Of a DNA stretch of 37,599 bases, positions 16,901-24,031 are shown piece by piece; within the stretch, counting starts at the first letter, position 1, and each line of letters opens with the position of its first letter. The stretch lies in assembly GCA_020059605.1 (NCBI GenBank), contig JAGVBT010000005.1, positions 1-37,599 of the forward strand, in the 5' to 3' direction. Source of the stretch: Deltaproteobacteria bacterium. GTDB lineage: Bacteria; Desulfobacterota; BSN033; UBA1163. The position numbers were made by a program, and so were the translations under genes. The notes below the pieces were generated by a model. That model ran no database searches and was not told the origin of the DNA. It was given only the letters and a program-made list of their open reading frames with translations.

Positions 16901-19900
16901 AGTCCATCGCTGGCTTGTTGGGAAGAAAATCCGGCACCGGTTTTCCATCGTCGGAGCCGGGGGCATCCGCTCTGCCGCTGATGCACAAAAGACGGTCCAG
17001 CGAGGAGCCAACGGAGTCAAAATCGATTGGCCGGTTCTGCTTGTTGGAGATCCCCAGGCCCGCCAAAAATTTCTGAGAGGAGAAGGGATGGAACTCCTCC
17101 AGGATATCCCCGTGCTGGCCAAACGCATAGCCAATCTCATCCGGGTTTGGAACATCCAGGTCATTGAGGTTCTTGGCGCCTCCGGCTTCAAAGACATCAA
17201 AAAGACCGTGGGCGAGGAGAATCGCCTGGTCATTTTTGACGACCTGGAGGAGAGGGTTGATGACATCTTTCACGACCCTGTTCGCCTGAAAAGAAACGAA
17301 CAGGCGAACAGGGAACGAATACAAAGAGAAGGCCTCATGGCCGGCCATGGATGGCGCTATCGTCAATTAAAAGAGATGATCCATCCGACCCTTCTCCCGC
17401 ACCGCTTCTATGATGCAAAGATGCCGCCCGCCTGCTATCGGATCTTCGACCAGGACCATGTCTGGCCGGCCTCGCTCATTTCTTCCGTAGGCCGTATGGC
17501 CGGCGGCGATCAAGGAACCCTTCTCCTGAAAAACACGGAATCAAGCGGTAAATTGGGAGATGGCTTTGATGTCATGGAGATCCGGTTCCACAAGAACCCT
17601 GATGAGATCACCGAAGAGAGATTGGATGAAGTTTCGACTGCCCTGCAACTGGCGCCGGCGCTTCGACTCAAGACCCCTCTTGTCGGGGCCGGCATGTCCG
17701 TCGGATCGATTGGGCCCGGGACCTGGCGCGCAAGGGTTCTGGCAACCCGGTCCCTCAAGAGCCAGCTCGACACAGGAGAAGGCGGATATCCCACCTTCTA
17801 TATCCTCGATTCGAAGTGGAATCCGCTCGAACTGACGGAGCGGCAAGTCATCCTCCTGGGCCGGGTGATGGAAGAAAGAAAGCTCATGACCGTCGAAGAA
17901 ATGACCCGGCGGTCCCAAAACAAAGAAACCCTGTTCCCCGAATATCGGGAGATCGGCGAGATTTTAAAAAAATATCCCTCTTCCATGCCGGTCCAGTTTG
18001 TTCCCATTGTCACCGCCGAAGAGGAGCCGTATGTCTCAACCCAGCTCAAGACAGGGCTTTTCGGAGTTACCAAGGAGACCATCCGCCGCGCACGGCGAGT
18101 GGTCATCGCCTACAGCCAGGGGGCCAAACAGGGCGTCGGCGGACACCTCCTCGGGAGAAAAGTCTTCGGCCTCGTCTCAAGGCTCCGCGGCGTGCCTGAA
18201 GGCGTGAGCCTCATCTCCCCTTTTCCTTTTCACAACTGCTATTCGATTGAGGATGTCAAAGCCTTCATCGATGCCGTTCGCATGATCAACGGAAAAGCAG
18301 CCATCTGCATCAAGGTCTCTCCTTCCCCTGACATCGAGTTCATCGTTTCGGGCTTGGCCCGGATTGCCAAGGACAATCACATGACGATCGAGGTCTGGCT
18401 CGACGGACCGCGGGGAGGAACAGGCGCAGCCCCCGACATCATCAAAGGCCAGATGGGCATGCACATGGAATATGCGATCCCCATCTGTCATGAGAAACTG
18501 ATGGACTCCAACCTGAGAGAATATGTCGTCTTCATGGGAAGCGGCGGGATGCGCACCTGGGGAGACATCATTAAAGGAATTGCGCTGGGGCTCGATGGGG
18601 TTGTCCTCGGAACGGCCGACCTGGTCGCCATCGGTTGCGTCAGGGATCGAAATTGCGAATCAGGTTGCCGGAGCGGCATCTCCACGGTCAATCCGAAGAT
18701 GCAGTTGCTTCGCAATGTAGAGTTGAACACTCGCCAGATCATCAACTTCCGCGCCGCCTTGCAGGCCCAGGTCATCCGGGCGATTGCCGCCCTGGGGATG
18801 AAGGACATCCGTCAACTCCGGGGCCGTTATGACTGTATCAGGTGGTCCCTGCTGGAGGAGAGGGTTCAGAACCATCGCCGCCACAGGAAAGTCATAGCTG
18901 AGGTTGATTCCCCACTCGGGAAGCAGACCGGGGAGATCCGCCCTTTACGCCATCCCCGGCTTGAATCTCCGTCTCCTCCGTCGGACTGCGGAGTGGCGGC
19001 CATCGTATCGAACCGTTTCATCCCGAGCCATGTGATGGATCTCATGCTCGACCGCATGGCAAACCGTGGCATGGACGGCGTGGGAATCTGGAAAGGGGGG
19101 TGCTATCCGCTTCACCTCGATCAATATGCCCTTCACGTATTGGTCAAAGGCATCACACAAGAGGATGTCGAGGCGGAACATCTTGCCCAGGATCTCGGCC
19201 TTCATCCCGGGAAGATCCGACAGAGGGCAAGGGAGGAAGTCCTAACCGCCCGCCTGGGGATCATGAAGGAGGTCTCGGAGAAGTATTTCAAGGGCCTTGA
19301 AGTGGCCGATGATGATGGCGACTTGAAGAAATGCCGTATTTCTTACCGGCTTGGCTCCGGGGGAAAAGAGGAGGATTTCCGTCGCTTTGGTGAAAAGGAT
19401 CCGGGGGATGTCTATCGATTCTTTGTACGAGTTCGCCAGGAAGAGCTTTGTCATTTTATCGAAAAGGACCTGCTGAATGAAGCAATCTGGCCGCCCCGGC
19501 AGATGCGTTACCGGGATCTGACCCTGGAAAACTGCATGGGGAACAAGGAATTTTTACGGGAGGCCGAGGATGAATATATCTACCGGCTTGCCCGAAGGAT
19601 CACCAAAGAAAACTATGTGGACCATCCGCAGAAGAAGGCGGCCGTGCTTTCCTGCGGTAAAAATTCCGGCTGCTGGAAGAGTGATGGCCGACACCTTCCG
19701 TGGGAACTTCCTCCGGCCCCCGTAAACATTATCCATCGGCGCCTGGCCACGGGCTCGGTGGTGGACCAGATGAATTCCCATCCTTTTTCCGAATTGCATA
19801 CGGCCCTGACCCATAATGGGGAAACGACGAATTATCGCACCATGCTCAATCGCGTCACCCAGTTTAATTTAACGCCGCTCGCCCAGACCGACACGGCGGT

Positions 19901-21590
19901 CGCCTCTCTCAAGCTCCACCTGCTCAGCCAGTATCTTCGGTATCCCTTTGACGCTCTCGTAGAATCTTTCTCTCCAACCACGGGGTGGCTCCTCTCCCAG
20001 CTGCCCCCCGAGGTCAGAGAACGTTTCGAACGCGTTCAGGAGGTGGAACTGGAGAGCGCTCCGGACGGCCCCTACCAATATCTCTGCGGCCGAATCGACC
20101 CTTACGCCAGGTCGATTGAGCGGCTGGATATCATCGATCCCTCCCTGCTCCGACCCAATGTGGCCATGCTCTATGACGACGGGCAAAGTTTTGTCAGCAT
20201 CATCTGCTCTGAGAAGCAGGGAAGCGATGCGGGGCTGCAAGAGCTTTATCGTCTTGGGATCCTGAAGAGCCCGATTGCCCCGTTGACCTTCACGGTCAAC
20301 CCGGGCATGGTGAGCAGGGTCTTTTATGACGAGAGGGGGGAGATCACGGGGCACGAAGTCCTCGACAAATTCGGCCGCCGAATCGATATCCCCCACGGGA
20401 AGTTCCCCTCTCCGGGATTCCTCTCCTCCGCGGGAGAGCCGGACCGATTTGATTTTAGCTCCTCCTCCCCTTCCCTCTTCCTCCGGGAACGGCTTCCCCG
20501 CTGGGGGTTCGGGGAATTTAAAAGCGCCCTGGATAAAATTTCAGAAGATCTGCCTTCCCTGCAAGCGGTTGAGGAATTCACCCGAATTCACGACCGACTA
20601 TCAGGCTGGGAGACGGGGGAAAAAGACAGGGGCGCGCTTCTTTACATGGTCCGGGAGCAAATCAATCGAGTTCTCGATCGACAGAATACCCAGGACGGTA
20701 TCTTCCATGCCACCCTTGCCAATGCCGGAAAACTGGAAAAGCCGGGGAGAAAAGAACGCGTCCTGGTGGTGGATGCACGCGGATTTTTACCTGAAGGAGT
20801 CGATCCCCTGAAGGTCCTCAGCCCTTTCCTCGATCACGCTCACCGGATAGGCTGGCGCAGATTCATCGTCTACAGGGTCGGGGGACAGCGGGGCATCGGC
20901 ATGGGATTGGGCTCGGGGGATACAAGCGATACAAGCCTCGATGTTTACGGAAGTCCCGGCGAATATTGCGGCGCCTTCAATATGGGGGCTCTGGTCCGTG
21001 TTCATGGGCATACCCAGAACTTCACCGGAATGGTCATGCATTCGGGCACACTCGAAATTCACGGCGATGTGGGCAAGGTGACAGGATATTCCGCAAAAGG
21101 CGGGACATTCAATATTCTCGGAAATGTGGTGGACCGCGGATGGGTGTGCGCGGTAAGCGATCCGAGGGGGCCCGGATTGCAGGTCAATGTCGTGGGCACG
21201 GCCCATGAACATCTCTGCCAGGCTTTGATGGGAGGCTCGGTCATGATGCTGGGACTCTTCCGGAGCAGTGATGGAGTTCTTCGCCGGATGGATGCTCCCT
21301 ATGGCGGGGCGAAGATCCTGGCAGGCGCCTCAGCCGGAGAGATCATCTTTTATGACCCGGCGGACAGGCTGGCAGAGGCCCAATACAGGAGTTCTGCCGC
21401 AAAGTCCATCGACGGAAGGAAGTGGGATGAAATCATGGGGCGCCTGATCCATCTGGAAAAGATTTTCGGCCTCGGCATCACCAGGGAGAACGGCCATCTG
21501 ATCATGTGTGTCGACCGCCAGCCGCAGACGATGAAGCCTGAGGATTTCAAATGGATTCTCCCGAAGGGAGAACTGGAAGGCTACCATTAA
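13995..21590 (+). CDS. Giant FAD/Fe-S/glutamate synthase fusion
   Basis: A single frame of about 2,531 residues. Start GTG 13995 has GGAG nine bases upstream; TTG 13980 is an alternative. Domains, approximate and numbered from the GTG: VAO/GlcD-type FAD domain 55-230 (LRGAGTWGYGG) and its C-terminal cap to 450; two CxxCxxCxxxC clusters at 519-529 and 569-579 (GlpC/HdrC-like); a 2[4Fe-4S] ferredoxin at 654 and 687; a TIM-barrel-like region 735-1040; the glutamate synthase FMN domain about 1190-1590 with GAGMSVGSIGPG, DGPRGGTGAAP (from 1470) and 3Fe-4S cysteines 1548, 1554 and 1558; class II glutaminase from C1665 with HNGETTN at 1940; GXGXG domain about 2250-2480. It should form two glutamates from glutamine and 2-oxoglutarate. 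Classical GltB has the order glutaminase-FMN-GXGXG, so this order is permuted. No GltD is nearby. The FAD domain lacks the GDGNLH motif of many hydroxyacid dehydrogenases, so its substrate is unclear. Confidence 0.9.
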   Translation: MKQRQKKSAWRKYLDDFLQRNPGLKKIGDPEKLEYYRTDLNVDLPPLIRDLMLRSLPDLILQPTAEEHLLELFAFAREHKIPLTLRGAGTWGYGGAVPTRGGILIDLGLMDTIEVNPETLQLTVGPGARFLDIQKKLEPFGLDLFTIASGKGGTLIGWIATGGMGIGTFRHGPVRNQIVSLRVITPDGTIKDLSVDDPENHYFISTEGQMGIIIKAVLRVSKRPDRWFPVVLSFKTSSSAYDFVKEAASNPSIKPEDVVVYHSDFIHALNLPSNGVPSAERRHLVLMAFPEAKEALVFEAYLAERRLVPADGAFAEALWEKRFLPMSIKQLGPSLLASEMILPIDQAPSYIEKVNEMGKRLAVTLYPIAHLVNPKEVLFLAMLATDNRKNIFYLDLMLIPMMLRLAVQSYGGKPYGIGIWNTPFLRHLYTREELKQLNRYKKKVDPAGILNSGKFFATSGRWGSFQKALFQADIFDLGLSTSQWLMFRLLSFFPAERLRLRTPIVSEKLQGIAREILSCAQCGACVAGCPVYRATGDETLTARGKFLTIKKALEKGELELSKALPLYFCLHCGRCDEECQVHLKHLPIFEGLEKYLADTGDFPVEQVKEFIREVENSPDFHRFLDIMRTGFDQKIHEKRNTFPRYRVRIDEAHCIHCGTCVDACIYSVRKRGESDPRLILIEDEGLCRGCGACLERCPQVAAGLPATTVELHPCCLQIDDPYWTSQAVTRIDLEATTGKIPVSGTGQGDPHRGSGNDGIRFGHFHIVGPAQNLLYESSADAIAIQLGRRPKYLEFDGEKIETPPSRLVTLKTPVLLDLLPMEGGEDWLEAMLAASATLGTRLTLRPGDVERFRSKIGNRTNSLILRLNPDDLKNWPGRLNGAAFNLIEIEVDETVLNQGVGLRSLFPESSVLCAVLKVEKQDVSSELQPSLSLRTRLESLIRSPFDVLCLTSDYDPEKGYYPTTDAVPAVHRWLVGKKIRHRFSIVGAGGIRSAADAQKTVQRGANGVKIDWPVLLVGDPQARQKFLRGEGMELLQDIPVLAKRIANLIRVWNIQVIEVLGASGFKDIKKTVGEENRLVIFDDLEERVDDIFHDPVRLKRNEQANRERIQREGLMAGHGWRYRQLKEMIHPTLLPHRFYDAKMPPACYRIFDQDHVWPASLISSVGRMAGGDQGTLLLKNTESSGKLGDGFDVMEIRFHKNPDEITEERLDEVSTALQLAPALRLKTPLVGAGMSVGSIGPGTWRARVLATRSLKSQLDTGEGGYPTFYILDSKWNPLELTERQVILLGRVMEERKLMTVEEMTRRSQNKETLFPEYREIGEILKKYPSSMPVQFVPIVTAEEEPYVSTQLKTGLFGVTKETIRRARRVVIAYSQGAKQGVGGHLLGRKVFGLVSRLRGVPEGVSLISPFPFHNCYSIEDVKAFIDAVRMINGKAAICIKVSPSPDIEFIVSGLARIAKDNHMTIEVWLDGPRGGTGAAPDIIKGQMGMHMEYAIPICHEKLMDSNLREYVVFMGSGGMRTWGDIIKGIALGLDGVVLGTADLVAIGCVRDRNCESGCRSGISTVNPKMQLLRNVELNTRQIINFRAALQAQVIRAIAALGMKDIRQLRGRYDCIRWSLLEERVQNHRRHRKVIAEVDSPLGKQTGEIRPLRHPRLESPSPPSDCGVAAIVSNRFIPSHVMDLMLDRMANRGMDGVGIWKGGCYPLHLDQYALHVLVKGITQEDVEAEHLAQDLGLHPGKIRQRAREEVLTARLGIMKEVSEKYFKGLEVADDDGDLKKCRISYRLGSGGKEEDFRRFGEKDPGDVYRFFVRVRQEELCHFIEKDLLNEAIWPPRQMRYRDLTLENCMGNKEFLREAEDEYIYRLARRITKENYVDHPQKKAAVLSCGKNSGCWKSDGRHLPWELPPAPVNIIHRRLATGSVVDQMNSHPFSELHTALTHNGETTNYRTMLNRVTQFNLTPLAQTDTAVASLKLHLLSQYLRYPFDALVESFSPTTGWLLSQLPPEVRERFERVQEVELESAPDGPYQYLCGRIDPYARSIERLDIIDPSLLRPNVAMLYDDGQSFVSIICSEKQGSDAGLQELYRLGILKSPIAPLTFTVNPGMVSRVFYDERGEITGHEVLDKFGRRIDIPHGKFPSPGFLSSAGEPDRFDFSSSSPSLFLRERLPRWGFGEFKSALDKISEDLPSLQAVEEFTRIHDRLSGWETGEKDRGALLYMVREQINRVLDRQNTQDGIFHATLANAGKLEKPGRKERVLVVDARGFLPEGVDPLKVLSPFLDHAHRIGWRRFIVYRVGGQRGIGMGLGSGDTSDTSLDVYGSPGEYCGAFNMGALVRVHGHTQNFTGMVMHSGTLEIHGDVGKVTGYSAKGGTFNILGNVVDRGWVCAVSDPRGPGLQVNVVGTAHEHLCQALMGGSVMMLGLFRSSDGVLRRMDAPYGGAKILAGASAGEIIFYDPADRLAEAQYRSSAAKSIDGRKWDEIMGRLIHLEKIFGLGITRENGHLIMCVDRQPQTMKPEDFKWILPKGELEGYH

Positions 21591-21593
21591 AAA

Positions 21594-21675
21594 ACATTGC
21601 AAAATGCAAAATTAGCAAGGAGCAGTTAGCATTAAAGGGCTTTAAATAATTGCTAACTTTGCAATGTTAATTTTT
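21594..21675 (+). terminator. Possible terminator hairpin after the fusion gene
   Basis: ACATTGCAAA (21594-21603) pairs with TTTGCAATGT (21658-21667), and inside it GTTAGCA (21625-21631) pairs with TGCTAAC (21651-21657). A T-rich run follows (taatttttc). The structure is long and AT-rich and could also be a small repeat element, so terminator function is tentative. Confidence 0.45.
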
Positions 21676-21753
21676 CAATTTGCATTGATTTTTGAAAAAG
21701 GATTGGGCAGGGGAGAAACCTGGCATCGGCGGACACATCCCCGGGGAAAAAGT

Positions 21754-21781
21754 GTAGGGGCAATTCATGAATTGCCCCTAC
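21754..21781. repeat. Perfect 28-bp palindrome
   Basis: GTAGGGGCAATTCA followed by its exact reverse complement. The 'gtaggggca...tgcccctac' wording is a common dispersed intergenic repeat type. It lies 120 bases upstream of the small ABM-fold gene and has no T-run, so a terminator role is unlikely. Confidence 0.8.
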
Positions 21782-21900
21782 TTCATGGCGAGAATGTTTC
21801 CCAAGGGCATGGATGCCCTCTCCCATGCCCCTCTTAATTTCTTCTTGAAATCTTGAGAAAGAATGGATAAGATAGAAGAAAAAAGAGGAGGTGAGTGGTT

Positions 21901-22188
21901 ATGGCAGTCAGGATCATCATCGATCGGAAGGTGAAGAAGGGAAAGGAAGCGGAGTTTGCAAAAATGCTCAGGGAGTTGAGAACAAAGGTGGTTCCCTCCA
22001 AAGGGTACATCTCTGGCGAGACTCTTCGGTCATTGAATGACCACTCTAATTTTATTGTCATCACCACGTGGGAGAGCGTTGACGACTGGAAACAATGGGA
22101 AAAGAATCCGGAACGGAAGAAGGTTCAGGCAAAACTCGAAAAACTGATGGCCAGACCCACGAAGACAAAAGTTTATGTTCATGCCTGA
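21901..22188 (+). CDS. Small ABM-fold (antibiotic biosynthesis monooxygenase-like) protein
   Basis: A 95-residue ferredoxin-like alpha/beta protein. The pattern VRIIIDRKVKKGKEAEFAKM, then GYISGETLRS, then FIVITTWESVDDWKQWE matches the ABM/DUF-type dimeric alpha-beta barrel family. Members range from monooxygenases of quinones to heme-degrading enzymes and proteins of unknown function; no specific active site can be assigned here. The ATG at 21901 is preceded by GAGGAGGTGAG at good spacing, better than the in-frame GTG at 21895. It stands alone between the glutamate synthase fusion and carA, followed by a strong terminator. Confidence 0.8.
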   Translation: MAVRIIIDRKVKKGKEAEFAKMLRELRTKVVPSKGYISGETLRSLNDHSNFIVITTWESVDDWKQWEKNPERKKVQAKLEKLMARPTKTKVYVHA

Positions 22189-22281
22189 TGAGGGCTTCAG
22201 GGAATCTTGACAGCCGAAATCGGGCATGTTATCTGAGTGGAAATTTTTGAAAGGTTTTATGGCCAAAGGGGTTAACGTTCA

Positions 22282-22328
22282 ATCGAGGGCCCTCGATCCC
22301 TTCCGGAAGGGATCGAGGGTCTTTTTTT
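22282..22328 (+). terminator. Intrinsic terminator with an overlapping alternative hairpin
   Basis: CCCTCGATCCCTTCC and its exact complement form a strong stem (22290-22319), followed by a T7 run (22322-22328). The bases just before (22282-22297, atcgagggccctcgat) are themselves a perfect palindrome sharing the same CCCTCGAT arm, so two mutually exclusive hairpins are possible. It ends the transcript of the ABM-fold gene and lies about 150 bases upstream of carA. Confidence 0.8.
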
Positions 22329-22478
22329 ATGAGGAGACAACCGGCTCCGTGGATCTTCAAACCTCCTAATCACTCCGTCTAACGCCCCTGTTGATCCTTC
22401 CCCTCTTAAGATAAGAGGGAGCAAGGGGGAGTTACAATGGAAGACAGGAGGGGTTATTAAGCAAGGAAGCAATATTTT

Positions 22479-23627
22479 ATGAAGCAGATACAGAAAGCCA
22501 TCCTGGCATTGGAAGACGGGACCGTATTCGAAGGAAGATCCTTCGGCTTCCCGGGAGAGAGGGGGGGCGAACTCGTCTTCAATACGAGTATGACAGGCTA
22601 TCAGGAGATCCTGACCGATCCTTCCTACAAGGGCCAGATTGTCATGATGACTTATCCCCTTATTGGCAATTACGGGATCAATGAGGCGGATACCGAATCC
22701 CGTGACCCCAGGGTGGAAGGCTTCATCATCAAAGAAAACAGTTCCCTTGCCAGCAACTGGCGCGCAGATCGGTCCCTCTCCGAATATCTGCTGGCGCACC
22801 GCATCCTCGGAGTCGAGGGGATGGATACCCGGGCTCTCGCCAGACATATCCGCGAAAAGGGAGCCATGAAAGCCATGCTCTCCACCGAAGACTCCAGGCA
22901 CGACCGCCTCATCGAAAAGGCCAAGGCTTCTCCCGGCCTGGTCGGAAGAGACCTGGTTAAAGAGGTAACCTGCGAAAAACCTTACCGGTGGATTGAAACA
23001 AACGATCCGCAATTTTTGAATCATGACTCTCCCAACTCCAGGCTCCGCCCCCGATTTAAAGTGGCCGTCATGGATTACGGGGTGAAGTTCAATATCCTCC
23101 GTTCTCTCCGTGAATGGGGATGCGATATCACGGTTTTGCCCGCTTCTTTCTCGGCCGAATCGATCCTTTCGTATGAACCCGATGGCATCCTTCTTTCCAA
23201 CGGGCCGGGCGACCCGGAAGGCGTTCCCTATGCCATTGAGGCCATCCGAAAGCTCATCGGTAAAAAACCGATTTTTGGCATCTGCCTGGGGCATCAGCTC
23301 CTGGGATTGGCCCTGGGTGGAAAAACATTCAAATTAAAGTTCGGCCACAGGGGGGCCAATCAGCCGGTCAAGGACCTGAAGACCGGCAAGGTGGCCATCA
23401 CTTCACAGAACCACGGGTTCGCAGTGGACCCCGACTCTCTCAATCCCGAAGAGGTCGAATTGACCCAGATCAACCTCAACGACCGTACCCTGGAAGGGAT
23501 GAGACATCGAAAGTTGCCTATCTTTTCTGTCCAGTATCATCCGGAGGCCTCCCCCGGTCCTCAGGACACCCGACACCTCTTCGGTGAATTTGTAAAGATG
23601 ATGGAGAGGGAGACAAGATCAAAATAG
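22479..23627 (+). CDS. carA: Carbamoyl-phosphate synthase small (glutaminase) subunit
   Basis: A 382-residue class I glutamine amidotransferase subunit that releases ammonia from glutamine for carbamoyl phosphate synthesis (arginine and pyrimidine pathways). The N-terminal CPSase small domain begins with AILALEDGTVFEGRSFGFPG. The C-terminal glutaminase has the nucleophile Cys near residue 269 in GICLGHQLLGLALGG and the His-Glu pair in VQYHPEASPGP. The length is normal for CarA. The ATG has AAGGAAG upstream. The carB gene follows after 404 bases of repeat-bearing DNA, an unusually wide gap for this pair, so carB may have its own promoter. Confidence 0.97.
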   Translation: MKQIQKAILALEDGTVFEGRSFGFPGERGGELVFNTSMTGYQEILTDPSYKGQIVMMTYPLIGNYGINEADTESRDPRVEGFIIKENSSLASNWRADRSLSEYLLAHRILGVEGMDTRALARHIREKGAMKAMLSTEDSRHDRLIEKAKASPGLVGRDLVKEVTCEKPYRWIETNDPQFLNHDSPNSRLRPRFKVAVMDYGVKFNILRSLREWGCDITVLPASFSAESILSYEPDGILLSNGPGDPEGVPYAIEAIRKLIGKKPIFGICLGHQLLGLALGGKTFKLKFGHRGANQPVKDLKTGKVAITSQNHGFAVDPDSLNPEEVELTQINLNDRTLEGMRHRKLPIFSVQYHPEASPGPQDTRHLFGEFVKMMERETRSK

Positions 23628-24031
23628 TGGTAAGTGAAAGAATTGGTAGATAAGCGCCGGGTTCAGAGTATGAATTCACAAAATTCGAAATTCGAAGCAC
23701 GAAACTCGAAACAAGCACGAATTTCCAAAACCCAAATGATCAAAATATACACGGCGAAGTAATTCTCAACAATGCACGTCATTCCTGCGCAAGCTCGGTT
23801 TTCCGCCCGAGGCGGACCCACTCCTGGTGGGCGAGTCGCAACGACAGGAATCCAAGAAAACACTGGATTCCGGATCAAGCCCGGAATGACAATAACGAAA
23901 AAACCTATGTCGTTGTGTATAGAACGTTTTGAATTTGGAAAATTTGAATTTTGAGATTGTTTCGGATTTTCCGCCAAAGGCGGATCTGCTCCTGGCATGA
24001 CGATATTCGGATTTCGGATTTAATTTAGTTT
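23628..24031. other. Repeat-filled gap between carA and carB
   Basis: I see no gene here. The stretch holds 'aaattcgaaattcgaagcacgaaactcgaaac'-type short repeats (23676-23714), a palindromic 'attcctgcg...ggaatgac' composite (23780-23890) containing a 52-base segment repeated elsewhere, then 'gaatttggaaaatttgaatttt' and 'attcggatttcggattt' repeats (23930-24022). A short frame on each strand crosses it but neither resembles a protein. Confidence 0.6.
23794..23845 (+). repeat. 52-bp dispersed repeat, copy 1
   Basis: This segment (starts CTCGGTTTTCCGCCCGAGGC) recurs as an exact reverse complement at 30294-30345. It contains inner inverted pairs such as ccgcccgaggcgg and ccactcctggtgg. The identity over 52 bases between non-coding sites 6.5 kb apart suggests recent duplication or an active repeat family. 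Confidence 0.85.

Noticed and set aside
22272..23294. 340-codon minus-strand frame opposite carA
   Set aside because: Shadow of carA, which has intact glutaminase motifs. The long antisense opening follows from codon bias.
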